From Desulfobulbaceae bacterium UBA2775 (GTDB taxonomy: Bacteria > Desulfobacterota > Desulfobulbia > Desulfobulbales > Desulfocapsaceae), in contig DEIL01000204.1 of assembly GCA_002352445.1 (NCBI GenBank), positions 1 through 21,529 on the forward strand: a DNA stretch of 21,529 bases, read 5' to 3'. Below are positions 1 to 8,270 of this stretch, piece after piece (position 1 is the stretch's first letter; every line of letters begins with the position of its first letter). The notes beneath the pieces were generated by a model. The model did no database searches, was not told where the DNA came from, and saw only the letters and a program-made list of their open reading frames with translations. A program made the translations under genes and the position numbers.

Positions 1-1121
1 TTCTGTTTTGTCAGCCGCTCTATTGAGCGCAGCATAGTCCGTTCCTGCGGATTGACAAAGAGAATGGCTTCTCCTTTGCGTCCTGCCCTGCCAGTTCTGC
101 CTACACGATGGATGTAGGCTTCATTGTCAAAGGGGATATCAAAGTTAACAACATGGCTTATTCTGTTTACGTCAAGACCCCGGGCAGCGACGTCTGTTGC
201 AACCAGGATATCCAGTTTCTTCGATTTCAATTGATCAACTGTCCTGATACGCTGACTTTGTTGAATGTCGCCGTTAAGAGCGGCACATCCATACCCTAGT
301 TGACTAAGTTTTTCGGCCAGTTCAACAGTCTGAATTTTGGTGCGGACAAAAATTAGCATCCCGTCGAAACTTTCGGTCTCCATGACCTTGCTGAGCGCAT
401 CAAATTTATTGCTGAAACCATTGGTGATGAGGTAACGCTGATTGATTGTGTTTGCAGTAACTGTTTTTGTCTTGATCGTTATTTCAACGGGGTCTTGCAG
501 GTATTTTTGAGCAATCTGCCTGATGGTGCGGGGCATAGTTGCCGAGAAAAGTGCCGTCTGTCTTTTTGATGGAATATGTTTAAGTATCCATTCAATGTCA
601 TCAATGAACCCCATTTTCAGCATTTCGTCAGCTTCATCCAGAACAAAACCTGATAAGTTTTTGAGGTTGAGGTTGTTTTGGCGAATATGATCCATGATTC
701 TGCCGGGTGTACCAACCACCACCTGAACACCTCTTCGCAGCTGTTTGAGCTGGATACTATAATCCTGACCGCCAAAGACTGGCAACACCCGTAAATTTTT
801 TAAGTGTTTACCATAGTTTTTAAACGACTCCGCCACCTGAATGGCAAGTTCTCTGGTGGGTGTGAGAACAAGTACCTGTGGAGGCTTTGTTTTTTCCGTG
901 TGTAATCCTGCCAGCAGGGGTAGAGCAAAGGCGGCAGTTTTCCCGGTTCCGGTCTGCGCTTGACCGATGACGTCTCTACCTGCCATCATATGGGGGATCA
1001 TCTCCGCCTGGATTGGAGTGGGAATTTTATATCCAGCCTCGTCAAGGCTCTGCAGTAGAGGAGATGTCAGCCCAAGTTCAGTAAAAGAACAAAGGGTAGC
1101 TATATCAGTTTTTGAAGACAT
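1..1121 (-). CDS. DEAD-box ATP-dependent RNA helicase, C-terminus cut by window edge
   Basis: I translated this directly. The frame is open from the ATG at 1121 to the left edge, giving 373 residues without a stop. It is an ATP-dependent RNA helicase that would remodel RNA duplexes in ribosome assembly, mRNA decay or cold adaptation. All core motifs are present in order: Q-motif PTPIQ (34-38), motif I AQTGTGKT (55-62), PTRELA, GG, TPGR, DEAD (about 160-163), SAT, IFVRT, ATDVAARGLD and HRVGRTGRAGR (about 336-346). Both RecA-like domains are therefore nearly complete. Only the tail that separates RhlE, DeaD/CsdA, RhlB and SrmB is missing, so I give no symbol. It lies on the same strand as arfB but 377 bases downstream, so co-transcription is doubtful. 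No strong Shine-Dalgarno is visible. An AT-rich ATTATA on the plus strand (TATAAT on the minus strand) at 1146-1151 could be a -10 box, without a convincing -35. Confidence 0.95.
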   Translation of the reverse strand, partial: MSSKTDIATLCSFTELGLTSPLLQSLDEAGYKIPTPIQAEMIPHMMAGRDVIGQAQTGTGKTAAFALPLLAGLHTEKTKPPQVLVLTPTRELAIQVAESFKNYGKHLKNLRVLPVFGGQDYSIQLKQLRRGVQVVVGTPGRIMDHIRQNNLNLKNLSGFVLDEADEMLKMGFIDDIEWILKHIPSKRQTALFSATMPRTIRQIAQKYLQDPVEITIKTKTVTANTINQRYLITNGFSNKFDALSKVMETESFDGMLIFVRTKIQTVELAEKLSQLGYGCAALNGDIQQSQRIRTVDQLKSKKLDILVATDVAARGLDVNRISHVVNFDIPFDNEAYIHRVGRTGRAGRKGEAILFVNPQERTMLRSIERLTKQ

Positions 1122-1498
1122 AAGTATATTGTATAGGTAAAGATTATTATAAAGAAGTAGTCTGGGGAAAATTGCCGGAAAAAGGCTGACCTGCAGGATA
1201 CTCATTTTTAAGAACTACTCTTTTTACCAGAAGTACGGTTTGGATGCAATCTTTTTATTGCCTGTTTTTTGGTATCCGGCTAATTCCCCGGATTTTTACA
1301 GAACATAAGGCGGGATTACACTAAAAGTGGGCGACACCTACAACCCAAAAGGCACATTATCTCACCACAGAGTACACAGAGAGCACAGAGAAAAAGCATT
1401 TCTTTTTCTCTCCTCTGTGTTCTCTGTGGTTTAAGCCTCCGAATCCCTCTCCGCCCGGGGTGCAACATGACTTTCATATAAACCAGAAAAATCTGATG
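1122..1498. other. 377-base intergenic gap, helicase 5' side / arfB 3' side
   Basis: No coding frame is convincing here. The gap holds the leader of the helicase (1122-1200, AT-rich) and a small hairpin at 1274-1293 (ATCCGG/CCGGAT, 8-base loop) followed by TTTT on the plus strand, although no plus-strand gene lies before it. It also holds the CACAGAG-type palindromic repeat at about 1339-1446. The palindrome could end or attenuate leftward transcripts from arfB, but this is inference. Confidence 0.6.
1339..1446. repeat. CACAGAG-type dispersed palindromic repeat, copy 1
   Basis: The left arm begins CACCACAGAG (about 1363) and repeats the unit ACACAGAG/GCACAGAG. The right arm is its inverted complement, CTCTGTGTTCTCTGTGGT, ending at about 1430. 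The whole could fold into a stem of about 30 base pairs. The flanks are also shared with the copy at 8066-8184: TACAACC..AAAAGG.ACATTA before, and TTTAAGC after. Both copies lie in the same plus-strand orientation and both are intergenic. Palindromes of this composition are dispersed in many proteobacterial genomes. They carry no genes and behave like REP or MITE elements. Confidence 0.8.
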
Positions 1499-1915
1499 CT
1501 ATTCGGTTACCTTTTTGCGTAGATTTTTCAGTCGGGCGCGCCGTGTTTTATTGTCTACTCGTCTTTTTCTTGCGGCAGAAGAAGGGCGCGTCGGCTTTCG
1601 TTTTTTCCTGGGGATTATCACCTGTCTGATGAGGTAGACAAGTCGTTGTAAAGCTTCTTCTCTATTTTGTTCCTGGCTGCGGTGATTCTGCGCCTTGATA
1701 ATAATATGCCCATCCCTGGTCAATCGACGATCGCGCAGGGAGAGCAGTCGGTCCTTATACAATTCAGGCAGGGAGGAGTTGTTGATGTTGAAACGGAGAT
1801 GGATGGCGCTTGACACCTTATTTACATTTTGTCCACCGGCACCCTGGGCACGGATTGGTGTCAGTTCAACTTCATGGTCACCAAGCAGGATTGAAGAGTT
1901 GATACGTATGGTCAT
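1499..1915 (-). CDS. arfB: Peptidyl-tRNA hydrolase ArfB (YaeJ), ribosome rescue
   Basis: A codon-independent release factor that enters stalled ribosomes lacking mRNA in the A site and hydrolyses the peptidyl-tRNA. I chose the ATG at 1915 (138 residues) rather than the upstream ATG at 2020. From this start the sequence aligns with the family N-terminus, and the catalytic GGQ within the segment PIRAQGAGGQNVNK falls at residues 27-29, as in E. coli ArfB. The stretch SSAIHLRF follows. The C-terminal tail from about residue 105 is dense in Lys and Arg (KKRKPTRPSSAARKRRVDNK), as expected of the part that inserts into the mRNA channel. Length agrees with the usual 135-140 residues. No domain 2 or stop-codon recognition element is present, so it is not prfA or prfB. 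The Shine-Dalgarno is weak. The gene diverges from the protease at 2041 across an AT-rich 125-base gap that probably holds both promoters. Confidence 0.93.
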   Translation of the reverse strand: MTIRINSSILLGDHEVELTPIRAQGAGGQNVNKVSSAIHLRFNINNSSLPELYKDRLLSLRDRRLTRDGHIIIKAQNHRSQEQNREEALQRLVYLIRQVIIPRKKRKPTRPSSAARKRRVDNKTRRARLKNLRKKVTE

Positions 1916-2040
1916 GGCTGCATTAAGGGTTTGTTGGAAAATGTATTGATAATTGAACAATATAACATAACTTGATATGATGAACGGAAAGTTTTTTTCA
2001 TAAATCTGCCCGAAGGGCATTATGTTACCGGTGAAATGTT

Positions 2041-3177
2041 ATGCGTTGCCCTAAGTGTAATCATGAACAGAGAAACTCAAAAGAATGTGAATCGTGCGGT
2101 TTGATCTTTGCCAGGTTCAGGGCGGCTCAGAAGAGAAAGCAAGAGGCTGAAGCACAAAAGATTGAGGATGCAAAAAAATATTCAGGTGGCGGGTTAAAAT
2201 TTTTACAGTTTATTATATTGGCCGCTGTGGTGGCTTCCACAACCTACTACTTCGTTGGAAAAAAAAGTGATACTCAACCACTCCAGTCCATACCGGATAG
2301 AACCACTGCACAGAAAAGCAATCCTGCAAAGGTTGATCAGAAACTGGCGCAAAGTGAAAATGAGAATCAGACTTCTTCCCGGAGTATGGCTTTTAAGGGC
2401 AGTGGTGTTGAGTTGGCGGGAAAGGCGACGGTTTCTATAGAAACACCATGGGGGACAGGATCGGGCTTCTTTGTTAATGAATATTATATAGTTACTAATC
2501 GTCATGTGATAGAGATGGATAGGCATAAGATTGACGAGTTAAGAGAAAAAATAGAGACTGCACGCCGTCTGATCGACCTTGAGATACAAAAACTCAGGGA
2601 GATGAGAAAAGAACTGCGCAGATACCCCAAAGGGCCCTCCCGGAGCCAGCTTACCCTGATTATTGAGACTCGTCAGAAAGAGCTGAACAGGGTTTTGCCC
2701 CAACAGGAAAAAGGGGAAGAGAAGCTCAGGCTGCTTGGACGAGATATGCAGCCATCTGATATCAAAATTATCATGTCTGACGGCAGTGAACATTTGGCAA
2801 ATTATGTACTGGTCAGTGATAAATATGATCTTGCCCTGATGTCTCTTTTTTCAGGAGAATATGTTTTTCTGTCAAGATCTCCTGACGGGAAAAAGTTGTC
2901 CCAGGGGGAAAAAGTCTATACCGTTGGCAGTCCTGTCGGCTTGCGAAATACGGTAACCGCCGGTGTGTTTTCCGGTTATCGCAAGAGAGAGGCGGATGAC
3001 AAAGTTTTTCTCCAGACTGATGCCGCGATTAATCCCGGGAACAGCGGTGGCCCGCTGATTGATGAGCAGGGATTTGTGTATGGTGTTAACACTATGATAC
3101 TCCGCGATACGGAAGGAATTGGATTTGCTATCCCAATCGAAAAGGTGTTTGAGGAATTTAGTTCTACCCTGTATTGA
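2041..3177 (+). CDS. Membrane-anchored trypsin-like serine protease with N-terminal zinc ribbon and helical insertion
   Basis: A 378-residue HtrA/DegP-like S1C-type protease without a PDZ domain. Order: a zinc ribbon with paired CxxC (Cys3, Cys6, Cys16, Cys19), a basic/acidic linker, one transmembrane helix (about 53-72), a low-complexity Ser/Gln/Asn linker, then the protease domain from about 125. The catalytic triad is visible: His155 in TNRHV, Asp263 in YDLALMSL and Ser335 in NPGNSGGP. The oxyanion and substrate strand GTGSGFF and the closing GIGFAIPI are also present. Between His155 and Asp263 lies an unusually long, highly charged insertion (about 160-235) that reads as an antiparallel helical hairpin. 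In ordinary HtrA proteins this spacing is about 30 residues. The expected topology is zinc ribbon in the cytoplasm and protease in the periplasm. GGTGA at 2030-2034 is a plausible Shine-Dalgarno. It is probably a quality-control or signalling protease; the substrate is unknown. Confidence 0.9.
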   Translation: MRCPKCNHEQRNSKECESCGLIFARFRAAQKRKQEAEAQKIEDAKKYSGGGLKFLQFIILAAVVASTTYYFVGKKSDTQPLQSIPDRTTAQKSNPAKVDQKLAQSENENQTSSRSMAFKGSGVELAGKATVSIETPWGTGSGFFVNEYYIVTNRHVIEMDRHKIDELREKIETARRLIDLEIQKLREMRKELRRYPKGPSRSQLTLIIETRQKELNRVLPQQEKGEEKLRLLGRDMQPSDIKIIMSDGSEHLANYVLVSDKYDLALMSLFSGEYVFLSRSPDGKKLSQGEKVYTVGSPVGLRNTVTAGVFSGYRKREADDKVFLQTDAAINPGNSGGPLIDEQGFVYGVNTMILRDTEGIGFAIPIEKVFEEFSSTLY

Positions 3178-3233
3178 ATAGTTAGTGTCCGTACCTCAAT
3201 GGAGACAAACTCCAGCAATTAGAAATTGGTAAC

Positions 3234-4064
3234 ATGGTCTCTGATTTAACTATTATCAGTGTTTCATTTAACAGTGCTCCAGTTTTTCTTTCTAATTGGA
3301 AAAGTTTTTTAGATATTACACGATTCAAGATCATCATTGTGGATAACGCAAGTTTTGATGACAGTGGTCAGGTATTGTCCCAATCCTTTCCAAAGCATCA
3401 TATCCTCAGGTCAGAGAGTAATCTTGGTTACGGTAGAGCAGCTAATGAGGGGATACAACAGTGTCTAACTCGGTTCGCCCTTCTTCTTAATCCTGACCTG
3501 AAGATATCGGAGGAGCTGGTAACTCAATTGTTAGCTACAGCAATGAAAGATGGAGACAATACGGCAATCTGGGGTCCGGCTCTCGCAAAAGCTGACTTCT
3601 CAGATACTCAACCTGTATCAACAGAGGCTGTTCCCGGTGCTGCCATGCTTTTCGATCTCCATAAGATGAACCAGGTGGGTTTCTTTGATGAAAATATATT
3701 TCTCTATTCAGAAGAAACTGACCTCTGTTATCGAACCCGACAGGAGGGATATTTAATAAAGCTTTGTCCTAACGTATATGTTGAACATATCGGAGGCAGC
3801 TCCTCTGCACATCATGACTCTCTGGTATATATGAAGAGCTGGCATTTCGGCTGGTCCCGATGCTACTATCTGAACAAACATTCCCTCTATTCACAAAAAT
3901 ACAATCCCCGCAAAATGTATCTTAATTGCAGGTTCAAAAGTTATATCGGCCTGGACAAAATTAACCGGCTGCGTTACAGAGGGCAGGCTGAGGGGATAAA
4001 AGCATTTATGAGGGGAGAAAAAGCGTTCAAAGAGAATGGAAATCCCCAACAAAGTCCGCTCTGA
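3234..4064 (+). CDS. Family 2 glycosyltransferase (rhamnosyltransferase-like)
   Basis: A 276-residue inverting GT-A transferase of family GT2, similar in pattern to WbbL-type rhamnosyltransferases. Visible elements: the N-terminal strand TIISVSFNSAP, the nucleotide-binding VDNAS (36-40), ESNLGYGRAANEG (61-73), LLNPDL at 84-89 standing in for the DxD motif, the acceptor loop VPGAAMLF, and FFDENIFLYSEETDLCYR (150-167), whose ExxDLCxR holds the expected catalytic base. There is no membrane segment, so it should act on the cytoplasmic face on a lipid-linked or growing glycan. It starts 56 bases after the protease on the same strand and may be read with it, but belongs functionally to the glycan genes to its right, with which it converges. 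The start at 3234 has only a weak ribosome site (TTGGTAA). Sugar specificity cannot be read from sequence. Confidence 0.9.
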   Translation: MVSDLTIISVSFNSAPVFLSNWKSFLDITRFKIIIVDNASFDDSGQVLSQSFPKHHILRSESNLGYGRAANEGIQQCLTRFALLLNPDLKISEELVTQLLATAMKDGDNTAIWGPALAKADFSDTQPVSTEAVPGAAMLFDLHKMNQVGFFDENIFLYSEETDLCYRTRQEGYLIKLCPNVYVEHIGGSSSAHHDSLVYMKSWHFGWSRCYYLNKHSLYSQKYNPRKMYLNCRFKSYIGLDKINRLRYRGQAEGIKAFMRGEKAFKENGNPQQSPL

Positions 4065-4086
4065 TCACCTGAGAACAGAGGGAGGA

Positions 4087-5055
4087 TTACTGAACTTTCT
4101 TGAAATTAAAAAAATCTAAAAACCTGTAGTATCTGCAGCCAAGAGCCCTGTTCCGGCACTCCCTCAGCAGATTCCCATGAAACAGCTGGTGCCGTTTTTG
4201 TAGCAGCAGGAAGAATAACCGAAGGTCGAAGAATCGTTTTTCACTCCTCTTGATATGATCAAATAATCGAGAGAGATACTTGTGGTCAGAAGGGGTTAAT
4301 GTCTCGCTTTCTGCCAATCCTTTCCCGAGCAGTGTGAGGTGTTTTGCTTGATGATCAACAAATTTCTCATACTTTGAGGGTTTTATTCTCCTGCTTTTCT
4401 TATCCCTGTTTATCTCCTGATTATTGATCGCGTTTAAACTATGTATCCTGTGATATGTCACCGCTTCCGGGACATGGATAATTTCTGACTTTGCCGAGGC
4501 GATGAGGGCCAGCCACTGGTCGTACATGCAGTTTTCCGGGAAAGGTAAGGCACGTTCAATAAGATCTTTTCGCACCATCATTGCATGGCCGGAAATGCAG
4601 TTTGAAAAATAGAAATAAAATGGCAGGTATCCGGCCCGATAACTCTTGAAACCAACGTATTTTTCAAAGGATTCGGGCAATTGCCGATCATCCGCATCAA
4701 TCAGGACACTTTTGCCATATACCAGGAGAATTTTTTCGGAAAACTGAGAAGAAAGACAAGCCAGCTTATCTTTAGCCCAAATATCATCCTGATCACAAAA
4801 GGCAATGTATTTTCCAGCACATATCGATACAGCATTTTGAAAATTATTGTTAATACCCTGGTTTTTTGAGTGAATTACCTGAATAATTTTATTTTTCCTG
4901 CAGTATTTTTCGAGCAACTCACAGGTACCGTCAGTCGATCCATCATCACTGATGATTATCTCTTTTGGCATGCATGTCTGCTGCAGGAGACTTTGCAGCT
5001 GTTTTTCAAGGTGGACATGGCCATTATGAGCAGCCAGGACTATGGAGATATTCAT
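4087..5055 (-). CDS. Family 2 glycosyltransferase
   Basis: A 322-residue GT2 enzyme. The first 110 residues are the standard GT-A half: ISIVLAAHNG, KEIIISDDGSTDGT (31-44), NQGINNNFQNA and CDQDDIWAKDKL (87-98), where DQDD is the metal- and nucleotide-binding motif. SGHAMMVRKDL and MYDQWLALIASA follow, typical of the RfbG/WfgD-like group that transfers rhamnose or a similar sugar in O-antigen and capsule synthesis. The last 90 residues are basic and helical, fitting peripheral membrane attachment. It begins only 4 bases after the stop of the acyltransferase gene, so the two are almost certainly translated from one message, and it is the last gene of the leftward run. It converges with the other GT2 across 22 bases in which no strong terminator is seen. 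Confidence 0.9.
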   Translation of the reverse strand: MNISIVLAAHNGHVHLEKQLQSLLQQTCMPKEIIISDDGSTDGTCELLEKYCRKNKIIQVIHSKNQGINNNFQNAVSICAGKYIAFCDQDDIWAKDKLACLSSQFSEKILLVYGKSVLIDADDRQLPESFEKYVGFKSYRAGYLPFYFYFSNCISGHAMMVRKDLIERALPFPENCMYDQWLALIASAKSEIIHVPEAVTYHRIHSLNAINNQEINRDKKSRRIKPSKYEKFVDHQAKHLTLLGKGLAESETLTPSDHKYLSRLFDHIKRSEKRFFDLRLFFLLLQKRHQLFHGNLLRECRNRALGCRYYRFLDFFNFKKVQ

Positions 5056-5059
5056 GTTT

Positions 5060-7219
5060 TTACCGATTAAACAGGGGCGAATTTATCTCATTTTTCTTTT
5101 TTCTGGCGATGATCTCATCCATCACTTTTGTAAAATGGGGAACCAGAAATTGGACACCGTACTTGTTCAAGTGATCGGTATCGTGGTACATATTAACCCC
5201 ATTAAGTAAAGGACTGTCAAAATAAGGCAGAGGATCAAATAGCTCTATCTGGTAGGCGGAGGCGAAATTATCGATAAAATCGATGCTTGGCTGTTGCCCC
5301 CGACGGATAAATTCCGGGTCATATTCACAAACCTTTTCTTGCGAAAACAGTTTTTTTATGAGCGGTTCCCAGGTGCACGAATCGATATTTGAAAAAATGG
5401 GTACCTGTTTGAGTATGACCATGCTCTTCCCTGCTTCTTTTATCCTGTCTACAGTGTAGGCTAACTGTTCCCGGTAATATCCGGTATGGTCTGCCACTAT
5501 TTTCCCGTCAGAATCCCTGAAGGATATCCTCCTGGAATCACTGCCAAATACTTTGCCATCATCGTACAGATCAAAGCGCTGGGCGACCAGAACAAATTCG
5601 ACTCGTGGATCCTCAACAATGCCCGTTTCAAATATGGCCAGGTCGTTTTCACACTGTTTTCGATACTTATCATCAAACATGCTTTGCTGGATGTGTATCT
5701 CACCGAGCAGCATGGGGCAGCCGGGCATTCCGAGATATTTGACATTATAACCGTTTTTTCCGGCCCATTTTGTCAAAGAGAGCAAAAAATGAGGCGCATG
5801 ACTATCACCCACAAGGGCGATAATCGGGGTTTCTGCTTCCGCAGTCTGCCTGCACTTATAAAACCACAGGGCATCTCCCCTGGTTTCCCGGCATTCTTCT
5901 GCATATTGCAAAGTGGGAGTGTCTTGGCTCTCTGTATCATACCTGGTGATCCGCCAGGGAGCAGTATCATATTCCTCAAGGTTGTTAAAGAGCAGGGCGA
6001 AACCGACAATAGCCAGTATTGCCATGATGATTACAGACCTGTCAGAAAATCCAGATTTTCTGGCGGGCTGCTCTATCAGCCAATAGCTCAGAATGGAGAG
6101 TACAAATGAAACGATGATGATTCCGACTGAGGCAGCCCATCCTATCTCTTTAACATCACTAAATAATTTGTAAAATATAATAACCGGCCAATGATACAGG
6201 TAGAGTGAATAAGATATCTTGCCGATTGAAACGGGAAGTTTGGTTGCCAGCATCCTGTTTACGACACCTGTTTGTCCGTTTGCATAGATAATGAGGGCAC
6301 TGCCAATACAGGGCACCAGAACCCCGCCCTGTAGAAATGATATTCCCAGGAACTCTTCTTTAATAAAGAGAAAACTTAAAAAGAGCAGCAGTATGCCTAC
6401 TGCGCAGATCAGCAGGTTTGATGTCTTTGTTCCCGGCTCCGGCAGTATCCTTAGAGCAATAAACCCGCCAATGCAGAACTCAAATGCCCTGGTATAAAAC
6501 ATATAAAAGGCTAGATTATATTCCGTTACCGCCAGGATGTAACAAGCCAGACTTGAAACAAGAAAAATCAGGAATAAAACTCCTGCAATTTTCTTGTTGA
6601 CAGTCTTATTAATGTTGCCTGCACTTGTTTTTGTGGACGGATGTGTTTTATCAGATACAGTCAAGACTGGAGGCGGGGAGGCGGGCAGGACGCTGTTTGT
6701 TTTTTTTGATTCATTAAAAAGACGGAAACATAAAAAAATCAGAAGCGGCCAGAAAAGATAGAACTGTTCTTCAACACCTAAAGACCATGTATGAAGCAGG
6801 GGCTGCCCTGAAAAACCTTCGCTGAAATAATCAACTTCCTGAGAAAAAAAGAAATTAGCGAGTTGAGCAGAAGCATACCGGGCCGACTGCATGAAGTTTG
6901 TGTATGTTTCCGGCACCAGTAAAAAAGTGGCGACAAGGGAGGATAGAACAATAACCACGAATAAAGCTGGAAAAATCCGCTTAATTCGACGGGCATAGAA
7001 ATGAATAAATGAGAATTTTCGAAGATGATGTTCACGCAGAATAATGCCTGAAATCAAATAGCCGGAGATTACAAAAAATACATCGACGCCCAGAAATCCT
7101 CCGGGCAGTAAGGTCGGCTGGAGATGGAAGAGGAAAACGGAGAGTACGGCTATAGACCGCAAACCATCAATGTCGGCCCTATAATCACTTCCTGGTGATG
7201 TTGAATGGTGTATGCGCAT
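5060..7219 (-). CDS. Acyltransferase-3 fused to a C-terminal SGNH domain (OafA/YrhL type)
   Basis: A 719-residue membrane O-acyltransferase. Residues about 10-410 form the acyltransferase-3 domain with around ten membrane helices. YRADIDGLRSIAVL carries Arg21 and the H at 32, the conserved R-x10-H pair needed for acyl transfer. Other family marks are GGFLGVDVFFVISGYLI, RRIKRIFPAL, TWSLGVEEQFYLFWP and SYSLYLYHWP. A Ser/Pro/Thr-rich loop (about 170-205) interrupts the helices. Residues about 460-700 are the periplasmic SGNH domain: GDSH at 471-474 (nucleophile Ser473) and DTDH at 680-683 (Asp680, His683). Known relatives such as OafA use cytoplasmic acyl-CoA to acetylate O-antigen or exopolysaccharide in the periplasm. 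It sits 24 bases after the sulfotransferase and 4 bases before a GT2, pointing to one operon that builds and decorates a glycan. Confidence 0.95.
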   Translation of the reverse strand: MRIHHSTSPGSDYRADIDGLRSIAVLSVFLFHLQPTLLPGGFLGVDVFFVISGYLISGIILREHHLRKFSFIHFYARRIKRIFPALFVVIVLSSLVATFLLVPETYTNFMQSARYASAQLANFFFSQEVDYFSEGFSGQPLLHTWSLGVEEQFYLFWPLLIFLCFRLFNESKKTNSVLPASPPPVLTVSDKTHPSTKTSAGNINKTVNKKIAGVLFLIFLVSSLACYILAVTEYNLAFYMFYTRAFEFCIGGFIALRILPEPGTKTSNLLICAVGILLLFLSFLFIKEEFLGISFLQGGVLVPCIGSALIIYANGQTGVVNRMLATKLPVSIGKISYSLYLYHWPVIIFYKLFSDVKEIGWAASVGIIIVSFVLSILSYWLIEQPARKSGFSDRSVIIMAILAIVGFALLFNNLEEYDTAPWRITRYDTESQDTPTLQYAEECRETRGDALWFYKCRQTAEAETPIIALVGDSHAPHFLLSLTKWAGKNGYNVKYLGMPGCPMLLGEIHIQQSMFDDKYRKQCENDLAIFETGIVEDPRVEFVLVAQRFDLYDDGKVFGSDSRRISFRDSDGKIVADHTGYYREQLAYTVDRIKEAGKSMVILKQVPIFSNIDSCTWEPLIKKLFSQEKVCEYDPEFIRRGQQPSIDFIDNFASAYQIELFDPLPYFDSPLLNGVNMYHDTDHLNKYGVQFLVPHFTKVMDEIIARKKKNEINSPLFNR

Positions 7220-7243
7220 ATATCGGATAAGGTTATGCCACTG

Positions 7244-8005
7244 CTACAACCGACGGTCAACCCGGCGACGTGAAAATAAGCGGAGAATCCACTTCGGAAA
7301 TGCAGGTGTTTGTTGAAATGGGCGTGACCAACTCTGTTCCAGCAAGTCATTGACAGTATCCGGTGTATCGCCAACTAAATCCGGCTTGTAGCCAAATTGC
7401 TCGAAATCTTGTTGATATAAGATGTTCAGCATACTTTTAACTGTATCGTTAAGTTCAACGTCGCTGGAGGAAAAACCACTTTCCTCTTGACGGCTCATCT
7501 TCCGTAACTCTTTGTCGGCAAATTCAATTTTATACTTCTTCGCCAAATCCGGAATCATTTTATTGAAACCATTCTCTAATTTGTAGACAGTAGTTCCAGG
7601 CAGATAAAACTCGTGCTGAGGACGGATGTGGTTGTCAAAAATAAATTGATCCTTGGAATATGCCTTCAAAACAGTACGTGTCCAAGTCTCTACGGCCACA
7701 GCAGATGGATCACAGTTGACTTTATATTTATAGGCATATTCAGAGCGATAGCGATCATACGGGTGTCGAACCGTCATGAACACGCCATTGAACTTGTGCA
7801 GCACCAGTTGCTGTTTGAGCATTTCTGCGTGCATGTGTTGCGGAGCACATATGCGTAGATGGTTGAACGATTTCCCTTTTAAATTCAGATCCAGATAACC
7901 AGTACGCCAACCACTGAGTTGAAACAACATTTCCATTGAAGTTCCACCGGTTTTAGGGACATGGATAAATAACAGATTCTTTTTGCCTTTCGTGAATACC
8001 GGCAT
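7244..8005 (-). CDS. PAPS-dependent carbohydrate sulfotransferase
   Basis: A 253-residue cytosolic-type sulfotransferase that should move sulfate from PAPS to a hydroxyl of a carbohydrate or lipid. The 5'-phosphosulfate loop is FIHVPKTGGTS (13-23). The 3'-phosphate site is FMTVRHPYDRYRSEY (76-90), with Arg80 and Ser88 in the expected places. This pairing is typical of the Sulfotransfer_2 (carbohydrate) family. The C-terminal third has no recognisable motif and ends in a very basic RRRVDRRL tail. No signal peptide or membrane helix is seen. It lies 24 bases before the acyltransferase-3 gene, so the likely acceptor is the same glycan or its lipid-linked precursor. Upstream is a 265-base gap with a palindromic repeat, so this gene may start a transcription unit of its own. 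A protein-sulfating role is possible but less likely. Confidence 0.88.
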   Translation of the reverse strand: MPVFTKGKKNLLFIHVPKTGGTSMEMLFQLSGWRTGYLDLNLKGKSFNHLRICAPQHMHAEMLKQQLVLHKFNGVFMTVRHPYDRYRSEYAYKYKVNCDPSAVAVETWTRTVLKAYSKDQFIFDNHIRPQHEFYLPGTTVYKLENGFNKMIPDLAKKYKIEFADKELRKMSRQEESGFSSSDVELNDTVKSMLNILYQQDFEQFGYKPDLVGDTPDTVNDLLEQSWSRPFQQTPAFPKWILRLFSRRRVDRRL

Positions 8006-8270
8006 GAGTTTAACACTCCTTCACTTGTCACGGTGTTATTCATTAAATCCAATGAGGGTCAAGTTCTACAACCGAAAAGGTACATTACCTCACCACAGAG
8101 TCCACAGAGAACACAGAGGAGAGAAAAATAAATGCTTTTTCTCTGTGCTCTCTGTGAACTCTGTGGTTTAAGCTCTGGAAGTCGGAGTTTATACCCTGGT
8201 TTTTAAGGGTGCTTATCCGAAGTTTATGCTCATCTCTTGTTTATTATGACAGGGTTTCGGCAGCAAAGCA
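8006..8270. other. 265-base gap upstream of the sulfotransferase
   Basis: The gap contains the second CACAGAG-type palindrome (8066-8184) and otherwise AT-rich DNA with no supported gene. It separates the MBOAT/AlgX pair from the sulfotransferase, acyltransferase and GT2 set. It therefore probably holds the promoter of the latter, and the palindrome may limit read-through from the former. Confidence 0.5.
8066..8184. repeat. CACAGAG-type dispersed palindromic repeat, copy 2
   Basis: Same element as at 1339-1446 and in the same orientation. CTACAACC and AAAAGGTACATTA lead into CACCACAGAGTCCACAGAG, a short A/T-rich loop (about 8123-8138), then the complement ending CTCTGTGAACTCTGTGGTTTAAGC. The two copies differ at scattered positions and in the loop length, yet the arms still pair. 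This suggests that the structure, or recent spread, is being kept. The small open frame that crosses it is a product of the repeat and not a gene. Confidence 0.8.

Noticed and set aside
1274..1297. Hairpin ATCCGG/CCGGAT followed by TTTT, possible plus-strand terminator
   Set aside because: There is no plus-strand gene upstream for it to end, the stem is only 6 pairs, and the minus strand lacks a T-run. A small RNA ending here cannot be excluded, but nothing else supports it.
1363..1432. CRISPR-like array from repeated CACAGAG units
   Set aside because: The units are 8-9 bases, unspaced and arranged as a palindrome. There are no spacers of regular length and no cas genes.
1916..2020. 35-codon N-terminal extension of ArfB
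   Set aside because: The family begins at the internal ATG (1915), which also places GGQ at residues 27-29. The extension is AT-rich leader DNA in the divergent promoter gap.
5486..6109. 207-codon plus-strand frame inside the acyltransferase gene
   Set aside because: It lies opposite a fully conserved acyltransferase-3/SGNH protein and shows no domain pattern of its own.
7983..8171. Small plus-strand frame across the 8066-8184 palindrome
   Set aside because: Its sequence (HRVHREHRGE...SVLSVNSVV) is simply the CACAGAG repeat translated, and it has no ribosome site.
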